Shown here: positions 20,721 through 31,600 of the stretch, in pieces
Layout of the letters: every line of letters starts with the position of its first letter
Numbering within the stretch: the stretch's first letter is position 1
Source of the DNA: Dipteris shenzhenensis
Taxonomy: Eukaryota > Polypodiophyta > Polypodiopsida > Gleicheniales
Strand: one strand, 5' to 3'
Length of the DNA stretch: 64,000 nt
Assembly: GCA_047967505.1 (NCBI GenBank)
Contig: CM106540.1
Position numbers and translations under genes: made by a program
Notes under the pieces: generated by a model
Databases searched by the model: none
The model's input: the letters and a program-made list of their open reading frames with translations, nothing else
What the model was told of the DNA's origin: nothing

Positions 20721-21389
20721 TGGTGTTATGATTACACTACCAGACATGGTAATAGTGATTCACCTGCCCCCACCCAGGTCCGAGTGCATTTTGATCATGC
20801 CCTTGATGTAGTATACATGAGTCACTTATCCCGCGGGCTAGCGACTCCCATGAGAGATGATGCCGACCTCGCTCTTGCCTCAGATACACTAGTGTCAACA
20901 ATTCATGATGCCGTCACCAGATCATTTCCCTACAACTAGATCTACTACTTGTCCCTTAGCTGGAAAGATGCCCACAGAACCCATGGTTTGACGATGAGTG
21001 CCGGTAGATGAGATCCTATCTCAATCAAGAGTAGGCTTTGGGACACTTGACGAGATCTGAGGCACATCGGACTTCACGACGTCTGACATGGTGTAAGAGG
21101 TGAGCATTCCGCTCCCATAGGATGGATGAGGTGATCTGATCTTTTTCGTGGAGATGATTCCACCTTTGCATGGGGGCTTGATCTAAAGGGAAGCCACCTA
21201 TATCTATCACAGATCCAGATGTTTGGCACAACTATGCGACATTCCTCTATAACGTAGGTACCACCTTATATGTCCGCTCTTCCCAGGCTCACCACTTGCA
21301 TTCTAATCACTCCACAGAATGTGAGAGCTACACCTACACCGGCTCCATAACTGAAGAGCTCATGACCATGAGGGTTACAGACTGAGCAC

Positions 21390-22010
21390 TTCGCTCCTAG
21401 AAAGTCTATGCCTGCTTTGTAGACTTTCGGAAGGCCTTTGACACAGTCCCACGAGCTTGCATGATTAGGCGTCTACAAGAGATGCAATTCCAGATGTTAT
21501 GATTTAGGGGATGATGAGTCTATATGAGTCGGTTAGAGGGAGAGTACGTGCCCTTGGAGGCCTATGAGGTTGGGTCGAGAGCATGATAGGGGTGAAGCAA
21601 CCCTCTCTCACTAACACTATTTGAGCTATATATTGATGAGATCATGACATTCATTGATCGCCTAGGAGGTGAGGGGATTGCGATTGGCTGACTTGATGAT
21701 ACAGATATTGCTGTATGCAGATGACGTAGTCCTATCCTCCTCCGCGGCGGCACGGCAGGCCTACAAAGACGTGTGTCCTAGAGGTGTTTTGTAGAGAGAG
21801 AGACCTGACAGTTAACCTTGGCAAGACCAAGGTCATGGTTTTTAACATCTCACGCCCGACACTTCATCGACACAGCTTCACTTACCGAGGAGAGCTAGTG
21901 GAGATCCTACAGTCCTATGTCTACTTAGAGGCAATCTTTGCGGGGCCAATCTGCACAATGACCCATGCAGCCAAGGCACGGCTTACACAAGGGCAGCGGT
22001 AATGCTTTCA
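21390..22010 (+). pseudogene. LINE reverse transcriptase fragment
   Basis: Palm motif A is VDFRKAFDTVPR, with a recognisable LYIDEI stretch near 21624-21650. Motif C is YADDVV at about 21714-21731, and the thumb-side VNLGKTKVMVF is at about 21813-21845. Frames change at least three times and TGA/TAG codons interrupt it. Confidence 0.8.
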
Positions 22011-23330
22011 GGCACATTTTCGGGATCCCCAGACGAAGGGGTGGCTATTTGACACATTAGTGAGGCTGATAGCTATGTAGGCAACACCTTTCTGGGGGCG
22101 TGACTTGATTGGGACTGAGTGGGGACTCTTCGAGAGGCTGCAGGTGACTATGGGATTCAAGATCATCCCCCACCAAATCACACGGGCAGATTTCTCCACG
22201 ACACCACTCGAGATTGATGCCATTTTCTAGGCGGTCACCTATCTTCCTAGGGTTTGGGCCTTACCTAGAGGGAGGCTACCAAGGGTGGCACGGGAGTCAT
22301 CCATACGACTAGTTGAGAGGGGGGTCTGCATGCCCTGGTATGCACACATTTCCAGATGGTTTGATTGATAGGCTATCCAAATGGATCATCTCCCCCCCTT
22401 TCTGTACAGCTTGGATGCTCCTGATTCCCTGGGTATACGTCACGACTTGGGAAGGGGACCAAGAGCTCCCCACCTAGACCTTGTTCTACTACGACCATTT
22501 CTTGAGTGTGTCAGAGGATGGAGTGATCGTTAGACCCCAATACCTAGAGGATAGACGAGTCTCACATGCCCTCAAGATTGCCATTGGACAGATGTGGGTC
22601 TCATCCCATTAGTCGAGGATTGAGACAGGGAGAGCCACAGGTACACTTAGGGAGCAACAGATTGTAGATTGTGCACTTTGGGGGAGCTAGAGACGAAGGA
22701 GCATTTCCTAACGTTTTAATTTTTGGGTAACCACCACCCAGCAATAGGCGCATGAATCAAAACGCAAAATCCAGAATTCTGTTTCGCCATTTTCTGCCGT
22801 ACGTGATTGCGCCATCTTCTTCCAGCCAGCACATGCCCTTCGTCAGGCCTCCATCTTGCATAGTTCTCGATTGCCTGCATCAGCCAGCTCTTGTTGGTTC
22901 ATCGCCATGATTACCTGCGATCAACAGCCTTTGCTGCCCGCAAATCAGCCAGGAAGCAAGAACAGTGCCAGATGCAACGATTTCTTTCAAGCCTTTGCCA
23001 GCGAATTTCTTCTAAGCCTCTCCTGCTTGTGATCAGCAGCCTCGATGCCCTTTTCATCTTGAATCAAACCAACCAGACCCCGGCTGCTCATCACGCCACC
23101 TTTCTATCCTGAGAACAGTGGCTCTTTGCTGCCCTCTATTTCCCTCTCAGATCCGTGGACTCTGCAACCTACCCCTGTACTCTCACGAGCAGTAACACCC
23201 ATTTCGGCATCACCAGTGTTACCTTAGACAGGACCTCCTTTACCAGATTTCCACGGCTAGTTCCATCCTGCTTCTCTTGCCCCCTCCAACATGAGCAACC
23301 TCAGGGAGCAGCCCGAATCTTCTTCCAGGA

Positions 23331-24614
23331 ATGGTACAAACTAGAGCGCAGGTTCGTGCTTTTCTCACAGGGATCTCAGATATGTCGCAACGCTCATGTG
23401 CAGCCTCTCTGGAGATAAGCGACTCAAGTCCAAAAAAGACCCCTGAAGTCAACTTACAAGGCGAAGCAGTACTTCAACTTCAAATTTCCCAGCTTCAGGA
23501 CAGCATCTCCGACTTGGTCCAAAAAGTCCAACAACTCCAAGATTCTCGCAGTACCACACATATAGAGGATGATGTGACGCCATATGACGACTATGTGGAC
23601 TCATTTTCACTTGAGGTAGAAAACACCGAACTCTGTGCCCTCTACCGCTTACTCCAAGCTTCCAAAACTAAAAGACTTGACATTAAACTTTCGGAAGCCT
23701 ACACTGGTCAACGAAATCGCCGAACAGTTGACCAATGGCTTGCAAAACTGTGCATGTACTTTGATATTGTTGACCTCACTAAAGGCAAAAAGATTGCCTT
23801 GGCAGCCTCCCTCCTCAAGGATACAGCTTTCCTATGGTGGCAACGACGCTTAAAAAACGGCAAAAGTGTGTTAACTTGGGAACGTTTTGAACATGTGCTC
23901 CGTAAGCAGTTTATACTTGCCAATGCGGACTTCCAAGCACGTTCAAAACTCAGACAGTTGGAGCAAACAGGCTCCTTGTCTTCCTACATCTCTCAGTTCA
24001 CCACATTCGTGCTGGAGATTGATGGTTTAACTGATGATGATTGCCTTCATGCTTTCATCTCAGGCCTAAACCCCTCGTTACGCATTGATGTCCTCAAAGC
24101 AAACATCACCACCACAGCTGGCGCTATTGCTTACGCAGAGCGCATTACAGATTTCCAAAACACAGGGGAGCAGAGTGCTAGTAGAACACAGAACTCTACT
24201 ATGGCTAAAGGTGCTCGCCCTCAAGATAACCTCAAGTTTAGAAAAGACTCGGGTAATCAAGGTCAGCGATAGACCTAGTCTCTAAAATCGTATGCTGGAT
24301 TCCAACAGAAGCACTCCTCCAAGGATCGCGCCTCTTCTTCTTCACAAAGTCATCACCGTCATCCCCAACATAAAGGTGCGGCCACTGATAAGAAGAACAA
24401 ATCCAGCACAAAAGGACTTTGTACCATCTGTACAGGCGACCATAGATGGTTTGATTGTCCCAAGCGACCAAAGCAAAATTCCAATATGGAACCTAGCACT
24501 TCCCAAACAGAAGATGCTACCCCAGCACAAGACAAGAAAGGCAAAGCTGTTCGAATGGCAAATACCATCCACATGAGCCTTGCCAGCAACCCCGAACCTT
24601 CCGTGGCCACTTAA
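23331..24614 (+). pseudogene. gypsy gag with zinc knuckle (element D)
   Basis: The Met at 23331 starts MVQTRAQVRAFL. A coiled-coil-like segment (LQLQISQLQDSISDLVQKV) follows, then the gag domain (WLAKLCMYFDIV, KDTAFLWWQRRLKNGKS, LTWERFEHVLRKQF). TAG codons at 24270 and 24276 interrupt the same frame, which continues to the knuckle CTICTGDHRWFDC near 24420-24458 and stops at about 24614. The knuckle spacing (C-x2-C-x3-H-x4-C) is the same as in element C. Confidence 0.9.
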
Positions 24615-24617
24615 GTA

Positions 24618-24960
24618 CTTTGTGTTCAAGGATCAATTCGTGGAACAATGGTCACTATCCTCATCGACAGTGGCTGCTCTCATAACTTCCTAGCTAGTTC
24701 TATGGTCGACAAACTTCGGTTGACCACCAATCCTAGTCCCATGGACTATCAGATTGAACTCGCAAATGGAACTACCTTCTTGTGCAACGCCAGGATCAAA
24801 AACTTGTCTTTTCGCATCCAACATTATACAGACAAGTTGAACTTCGACATCATGCCTCTTTCTCGGTACGATGTCATACTCGGACAATAGTGGCTCTACG
24901 ACTATGATCCATCAATCAGTTTTCGCAGCCATACTATCGTGTTTGTCCACCAGGGAAAAC
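24618..24960 (+). pseudogene. gypsy aspartic protease (element D)
   Basis: The active site VTILIDSGCSHNFLASSMV keeps the DSG triad. It is followed by IELANGTTF and FDIMPLSRYDVILGQ. A TAG at 24888-24890 stands where a Gln codon is expected before WLYDYDP. It is in the same frame as gag. Confidence 0.88.
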
Positions 24961-25089
24961 TTATTGAGCTAACTGGTTCTAGGGACTCTCCTTCAACCCC
25001 AGTTGCCTCTGCCCTACAAGTAAAGAAGTGGGTTCGTAAACGTCAAGTAAAGACTTCACTTCTGTTGGTTACGGCAGTAGAGGAGACAC

Positions 25090-26440
25090 CAACAAAGGAT
25101 CCTCCTGAATACCTCAACCAACCTTTTTTCCAGCCCTACCTGGATATTTTTCCACAGGAATTGCCAAAGCAGTTACCACCTCAACAACCAGTGGATCACC
25201 CAATCGAACTTATTCCCGACAGTATTCCACCGTCGAAACCTCCTTATCGGGTTTCTTACACTCAAAATCCAAAGACAGGTGACCGAACTACTCGACAAAG
25301 GTCACATTCGGCCCAGTCGTAGCCCTTTCGGATCTCCTGTACTAGTGGAAAAAAAGAATAAGTCAATGCGCCTCTGCATCGACTACCAAGCCATCAACAA
25401 GCTCACTATAAAAAACAAGTATCCATTGCCTCGCATCGATGATCTCTTCGATCAACTTCTACACGCAACACAATTCTCAAAGATTGATCTTCGTTCAGGT
25501 TATCATCAAATTCGCATACGAGAAGGCGATGAGTACAAGACAGCTTTTCGAACAAAGTATGGACATTATGAATGTTTGGTCATGCCTTTTGGGATAAACA
25601 ATGCCCCGGCCACATTCATGACACGACATCTTCAGGCCTTTCCTCGATAAGTTCGTCATCGTTTACCTCGATGACATCCTCGTTTTCAGCAGATCCCTAC
25701 ATGAGCACAAACAACATCTTCACCAAGTTTTTGAAGTTCTCCGCGCAAATTCTCTCTACATCAACATTGAGAAGAGTGAGTTCTTCAAGACCCAACTTGA
25801 ATATTTGGGACATGTTATTTCAGCTCAAGGCATCTCTGTGGATCCCAAGAAGGTCGAGGTAATCCGAAAGTGGCCTACTCCTAAGAATGTTCATGATGTC
25901 CGCTCTTTTCTTGGATTGGCAAACTTCTACCATACAAAGGTCTATCAATTTTCCGAAATCGTAGCTCCTTTGTCCGAATTATTGAAAAGCACAACAGTTT
26001 TTCAGTGGCTTCCCGAAACAGAGTATAGTTTCCAACAACTCAAGCAAGCACTCACTACCACACCAGTTATGGCTATTGCTGACCCAAACCTTCCATTTGA
26101 GGTCATGACCGACGCTTCGGACATCGCTACAGGAGCAGTCTTAATGCAAGAAGGCAGAGTTATTGCTTTTGATAGCCATAAACATTACGATATCCAAACC
26201 CGATACCCGGTTTATGATAAGGAGTTTCTTGCCGTTGTACATGCTTATCGCTCTTGGAAACATTATCTCATGGGAGCCGACTCGGTGGTCAAGACAGACC
26301 ATCACTCTCTCAAGTATATCTTTACTCAGCCAATCATGAACGCTCGACAAGCACGCTGGGTTGAGTTTCTGGCCAACTTTCACATGTCCATTGAGTACAT
26401 TCCAGGACTACGCAATGTAGTTGCAGATGCTCTCAGCAGG
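25090..26440 (+). pseudogene. gypsy reverse transcriptase and RNase H (element D)
   Basis: [20 protein letters not shown] leads in, and a frame change at about 25258 follows. RT then shows [45 protein letters not shown] and [13 protein letters not shown] second frame change near 25620 precedes VIVYLDDILVFS and LGHVISAQGISVDPKK. RNase H shows MTDASDIATGAVL, DKEFLAVVHAYRSWKHYLM, KTDHHSLKYI and the tail GLRNVVADALSRL. All catalytic Asp and Glu residues are present; only the frameshifts disable it. Confidence 0.93.
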
Positions 26441-27565
26441 TTAACTCTAGCATCAGCTATGGTAATCTCTACATTATCTGTGGATGTTCCGAATTCATTC
26501 AAAGGGAAGTATTTTAATGATAAAGACTTCGGCACAGCAGTACAAGTTCTTTCAAAAGATCAACCTTCGACTTCCGAACAGAAGATTTTCTCATCCTATT
26601 CTTATACGGACGACCTTCTGTATTATCAAGATCGCGTCTGTGTACCACATGACAAGGATGTTCGACGTCTTTTATTAAAAGAGCATCATGTAGTTCCTTA
26701 TGCTGCCCATCCAGGCATCAACAAGACTTATAGGCTACTCAGTGCAACATACTACTGGCCTCAGATGAAAAGCGATGTCATCAAAATGGTTACATCTTGC
26801 TTATCTTGTCAACAAATGAAAGCAAGCCGACGACTTCCAGTAGGACTTCTTCAGCCTCTTTCAGTTCCAACTGAAAGGTGGGAAAGTATTTCCATGGATT
26901 TCATTACAACACTACCACGATCCTCCCGAGGTAATACTCAGATTATGGTAATTGTTGATCGACTATCCAAAATGGCACACTTTGTTGCTTGCAAAAGCAG
27001 TGCACAGGCTCTGGACATTGCCAAACTCTTCATATAACACATCTTCCGACATCATGGATTGCCCAAGAATATCGTATCCGACAGAGATCCTAAGTTTACC
27101 TGTCACTTTTGGATTTCACTGTTCGAATCTTTGGGACTGTTTAGTTCAGCCTACCACCCAGAATCAGATGGCCAGACTGAAAGAGTCAACCAAGTTCTGG
27201 AAGAAATGCTTCGACATTATATTCAGTCACGCCTAGCAGCTTGGGAAGAGTATCTACCACTCCTTGAGTTTGCTTATAATAACTCTTTGCATAGTGCCAT
27301 CAGCATGACTCCATTCCAAGCAGCTTATGGACACACTCCGATTGTACCAACGAATTTTGTACTTCAACATCGAGTGGCCCTAGCTGATCAACTGGTTCAA
27401 GAAATGCAAGATATTCTACTCCAAGTCAAGGATCATATGCGAAAAGCGCAAGAGCGGTATCAACGGTCTACCAACAAACATAGACGTCACCTGGAATTTG
27501 ACACTGGTGACATGGTGCTATTATTTGTAGCCCCACATCGCTATAAGACGGTCTGTGTTTCCTAA
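26441..27565 (+). pseudogene. gypsy integrase, H2C2 finger and DDE core (element D)
   Basis: The H2C2 finger shows HHVVPYAAHPGINKTYR, YYWPQMKSDV and CLSCQQMKAS. The core begins at SMDFITTLPRSSRG (first Asp) and has IVDRLSKMAHFV. A TAA at 27035 falls in the LFI-HIFRHHG region. The core then gives IVSDRDPKFTCHFW (second Asp), HPESDGQTERVNQVLEEMLR (Glu) and LLEFAYNNSLHSAI. The frame is otherwise continuous from RNase H. Confidence 0.93.
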
Positions 27566-27938
27566 GTTGCGACCAAGATACTATGGACCTTTTCGGATCG
27601 TCAAGAAAAATTCACCTTTAAGTTACACCTTGGAATTACCACCATCATGGGTTAAAATCCATCCGCCATTTCATATTTCTTGGCTAAAGACATACATTCC
27701 AGGCGATAAAGCAGTTCCTCCTGCAGGTGATTATGTCCTAGAAATTGAAGACGATTATGTTCTCCTTATTCCTGAGCGTATTCTGGACCATCGACAGCGA
27801 GAGACTCAACATCGACTTATCACGGAATTCCTTGTTCTTTGGCGAGATCTGGACGACTCCGACGCTACTTGGCAATCTGATAAAGACTTACAGCAGTACC
27901 CTGACATTTTACAGCAGTATTTTCAGAATTTACCGTGA
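27555..27938 (+). pseudogene. integrase C-terminal domain with chromodomain (element D)
   Basis: LRPRYYGPFRIVKK and VKIHPPFHISWLKTY form the SH3-like tail. The chromodomain-like end ILDHRQRETQHRL, EFLVLWRDLDDSDATWQ places the element among chromoviruses, whose chromodomains are known to steer integration to particular chromatin. The stop at 27936-27938 is followed within 60 bp by the polypurine tract. Confidence 0.9.
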
Positions 27939-27981
27939 TATTTTCTACATCAGCTCATTATCTCCACCAGGGTCGTATTTT

Positions 27982-27994
27982 GAGTGGGAGGGGA
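27982..27994 (+). other. polypurine tract of element D
   Basis: GAGTGGGAGGGGA directly precedes the TGTCACGATC start of the 3' LTR. Confidence 0.9.
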
Positions 27995-28401
27995 TGTCAC
28001 GATCTGTGACGTATTCCTTTCTCTATATCTTAGACTTATGGATGGTTTGATGAATGGACACTTGTGGAAGGGTATGCCCTTTCGACGGGACACTTCCTAT
28101 GAGGCACAACCCTTCACAAGAGACATTCTATGGAAGAGACACTCCTATTGTAATGTACCCTCTCATCAAGGGTCACACCCTTCACAAGGGGTACACACCT
28201 CTTCATGCACATACACTTTGGAGTACACACCTTTTCATGTGTAACTCTTCACTCTCTATATAAGAGAGGCCCAATTGTATGGATGACTACAGATACTACA
28301 GACACTCAAGCAATACAAATATTCCTTGTTCTCTACTATTTCAGTCTCCTGTCTATTCCTTAGCACATTTCTAAATATAGTAAATCTAGGATTTCTTACA
28401 T
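27995..28401 (+). repeat. 3' LTR of element D
   Basis: It begins TGTCACGATCTGTGACG and ends TTTCTTACA. A TATATAA box is at 28257-28263. Repeated CCCTTCACAAG/ACACACCTTTTCA-like words fill the U3 part. No second copy occurs in the window, so the length (about 407 bp) depends on the TG...CA ends and the polypurine tract. Confidence 0.85.
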
Positions 28402-28502
28402 TATTGAGCCCTTTGCCTTGGCCCATAGCGGAAATATGAGCATGTGCCACTCTAATATTATACTGTCTTGTAGGCCCGTGAGGCCTCTTGAAGATGGTAA
28501 TA

Positions 28503-28536
<34 letters not shown>
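28503..28536 (+). repeat. (TC)n microsatellite
   Basis: About 17 TC units in the intron upstream of the HNFPEG exon; they run directly into an alternating purine-pyrimidine stretch. Confidence 0.95.
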
Positions 28537-28540
<4 letters not shown>

Positions 28541-28579
28541 ACACACGCATGCACACGCGCGTGTGTGCACACATGCACA
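28537..28579. other. alternating purine-pyrimidine tract (Z-DNA candidate)
   Basis: About 43 bases of strictly alternating purine and pyrimidine (GTACACACACGCATGCACAC, then CGCGCGTGTGTG and on), with a central CACACGCGCGTGTG palindrome. It ends 30 bases upstream of the 28610 splice acceptor, in the branch-point region. Confidence 0.7.
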
Positions 28580-28609
28580 AAGTTATGCCTAAAGTATTGA
28601 CTCATGCAG

Positions 28610-28665
28610 GTATCAGTCTACATAATTTTCCAGAGGGTGTAGCAATTTTCCTTGGCTCATTGAAG
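28610..28665 (+). CDS. ZTP29: ZTP29-like exon with HNFPEG motif
   Basis: The acceptor CATGCAG is followed by codons for GISLHNFPEGVAIFLGSLK, starting at codon position 2, and the donor is AAG|GTATGC. His, Asn and Glu of HNxPEG are metal-coordinating in ZIP transporters. Confidence 0.92.
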
Positions 28666-31600
28666 GTATGCTATACTATCACAGGATCTTAAAAAATAAC
28701 TCTCGAGTCTTTAAAATTTTTAAAATTAGTACACCTTTTAGGCCTTTGTTAGCTAAAATCCCAACTTCGGTGCAGGGTCTGCGTGTAGGTATCAGCTTGG
28801 CATTGGCCATAGCACTTCACAATATTCCAGAAGTAAGTATCACTTTGAATATTGCATTTCTTAGGTTTCCCTTGGCCACTCTTAATCAATACGCCCTTCT
28901 TCAATATTCAATCTTGAGAAGATGACAATTAGTGATGATCTTGCTGATTTAATATTTTATGCTCTTCAGTTTTCAGAACTTCTTCAATAATAACAAATTA
29001 TATAATCAGGGGCAAGTTTATTTCTTAAGATGATAGCCCATTTTGTTGCCCCTTGCTTGGCTTTCACCTCGCTTTTCTACTTTTGCATGCAACGTTGTTC
29101 CTTGCCCAAGAAGTTACTGGACATATGCACAGGCCACAGCTGATTATATGGTGCACACAGATGTGGTTAGAATGATACACTTGTGGCCCTCTTGGGGACA
29201 GTCATAGTGTTGTGGGTTATGTCATAGGGTCTTGTGCTTTTTTCGCAGAAGTCTCTAGCCTCATAGTAAACCCACTCAACTCCTTACCTTGTCAAGTCAT
29301 TGGGGAATCCCATTGAGGGGTCTTTTAAGTATCTGAGTTTCTCTATCATTGTATGTAGTAGATTTTGAGTATCCTCCTTTATTTGGTATCGAGACCTCGC
29401 ATGAAGGATCAACCGATTTGAAGAAGTACAATGGCTCTAATTTCCCTACGTGGCGGCTTTGGGTTCGATTGTACCTCATGGAGAAATTCTTGAGAGGAAG
29501 GGAGGACTCTTCAACGAGTACTCCTGAAGTTGGCCTAGGCTTTGAGGATGGTAGCCATAAAAGGTGAGGACGGAACCCTGAGATGGGATTCAGGCGAAGA
29601 TTCACTTGATATTATCCATCCAATCTGCACATGTGGAAGGAGAACATGACTATATGCATTGGATGAAAAAATCCTGTCATGATTCCTGTCCTGGCAAAAG
29701 TTTTCTAACCACCACCTTGCATAATAAGGCTCTATTCTGTAAGTCTATATCTATGATGTTTAGGCCTCCTTTCCGCGTGGGAAGGAGCAAGTCTCCCAAA
29801 CATAGTTACGTTGAAACGCGTTTTAGGGCTCAGCTGGGCTCTGAAACGCTATTCTAGGGCTAATCCAGAAACATTTTAGGGAAAGGCCAATCCAAAAACG
29901 CTGTTCTAGGGCTGAAACGTTTCAGCCTTCTGAAACGGCTGGCTGAAACGTTTCAGCCAGCCTGAAATTGTGTTTCCAGGACTTTGAAACACGCCGTTTC
30001 AGGTAACACAAGATCTCACTAATTTGTGATTTGCGCCGATGGGGGTTTTCACTTGTTCTGTTTTCATTTTTGGCCTCCACTACTACCTTTCACTCCCTCC
30101 ACCCCGTCAGCCTCACACTCTTGGAGTTTTGAAGCTTTTCTGGCCCTCCTTCAGCCCCATTCACTCCCTGGGAGTCCTTTCTCTCCTATAGGCTGCTTCA
30201 GCCCCCTCCATCATCCACTCCCCTTCAGGCCTCCTTCATAGCTCATCCTCCACTCCTTCAGAGCCCTCTTTCAGCCCTCTCTTTCAGCCCTCTTTCAACC
30301 CTCCTTCAGCCCCCTCTTTCATCCCTCTTTGTCAGCCCTCTATTCCCTCCTCTTTTAGCCCCCTTTGTTCAAATTTCAGCCCCCTCTTTCAGCTCTTAAG
30401 TCCTCTTTCTAGTTTCATCCCTCTTTCAAGCTTCCATGGCTTCGAGAAGCCATATTCCTGAGGCTCATCCCGAGGCGGACTTCACTCAAGCAGATTTTTG
30501 GTGGAGTCAAGTTGATCTACTAGGCTCCTACGACAGCAAGAGAGGAGGTGCTCGCAGGTTCATGTGCAGGTGGTGTGGATTGAAAAGAGGTGGGATCCCT
30601 GATAGGGTGAAGGAGAGGTTGAGGCATTTCCTCCCACAAAGAGACCAAAGTTTCTTGCATCCACTAGTGGAGGAGCTACTTCAGAATCTCATGTGGCTAC
30701 TACAAAAAGGACTCCTCTTCCCTCTTCTACAGTTTCTTCTTTTGGTAGTGCACATGTTCTTGGAGCTACAGGTTCTACTCCTAGTGTACCTCCTTCACCT
30801 CTCCCACTTGCATGAAGGCAAAGCACCCTTTACACAGCATGGCATCCATAACGGAAGGTACAGGCAGATGCAACCATGGCCCGTTTTTTAAACTTGTATG
30901 GGGTTAGTTTCAATATTTTCTTGTATTGCCCATTGTTTAAATAATTTGTTGAAAGACATTGGCAAATTGCCTTGGTAAAAACTGTTATTGACAATGGAAG
31001 AGAGATAGTTGCATTTATTACGTGCCATCATTTTTCTCTCTCCTTGTACCGCAAGTTTGCAAGCAAGGAGCTCTTGAAGTATTCGGAGACAAGGTTTGCA
31101 TACAATAATTTGATGCTTCGAAGACCCATTGAAATGAGACCTGCACCTAAGTAGGTTGTGGCAAGCCCAAAGTGGGATGCATGGTCCACTTCAAGGCAGG
31201 CCCTTGGGATGTTGGTCTATGACTTGTGTGCTGGCAGCGATGACTTTTGGGCTGATGCATCACACATCTATGCTTTGTGTAAGCCGATTGTGTTGTTGCT
31301 GAAAAAGATTGATGGAGATTAGCCTTATATTGGCAAAGTATATGAGGGGATGGATTGCATGATAGAAAACATCAGAGTGTTAGAGAAAATTTCCCCACAG
31401 GTTGAGAGAGTTGGAGAACTTGGCCGTGAGTTGTGGAACCAATTCTACTCTCCCATTCATGCGGCTGTGTTTGTGTTGGACCCAAAGTTTCAACACAAGG
31501 GAACTGCACAACAAAGTGATAAAAGTGGTGGTCCATGGTTGGAACTTGACTCTTGAAAAGATAATACCAACTTTGGATGCTCGGCAGAACTTGAAGGACC

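Larger units (their letters stand above)
20280..22720 (+). mobile_element. decayed LINE (non-LTR retrotransposon)
   Basis: Translation in shifting plus-strand frames gives, in order, an APE-type endonuclease (LLLGDFNVCMG near 20370, a DHSYL-like end near 20700), a reverse transcriptase (CFVDFRKAFDTVPR near 21414-21455 and LLYADDVVLSS near 21711-21745), VNLGKTKVMVFN, and a C-terminal region to about 22718 (ETKEHFL). Many stops and frameshifts interrupt it. No poly(A) tail or target duplication was found, because chromovirus D begins at about 22720. The endonuclease segment is clearly related to that of the minus-strand LINE piece at 33.6-34.5 kb. Confidence 0.82.
22720..28401 (+). mobile_element. 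Ty3/gypsy chromovirus D (no 5' LTR)
   Basis: Gag, protease, RT, RNase H, integrase and chromodomain follow in order, then polypurine tract and a 407-bp 3' LTR. No left LTR or tRNA primer site is present; at about 22720 the sequence abuts LINE remains, so the 5' end was lost. Frameshifts at about 25258, 25620 and 27550, and stops at 24270, 24276, 24612, 24888 and 27035, disable it. Its right edge lies 208 bp upstream of the first recognised exon of the zinc-transporter gene, in the same orientation. Confidence 0.93.

Noticed and set aside
1-28600. Upstream exons of the ZTP29-like gene
   Set aside because: I looked for the N-terminal helices and splice-bounded pieces between the transposons and saw none I could support; they may be outside the window or too short to recognise by eye.
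28256-28605. Minus-strand frames containing Arg-Glu runs
   Set aside because: They are translations of the (TC)n microsatellite and the LTR end.
29297-29605. 102-codon minus-strand frame
   Set aside because: It is antisense to the recognisable copia gag scrap at 29349-29567.
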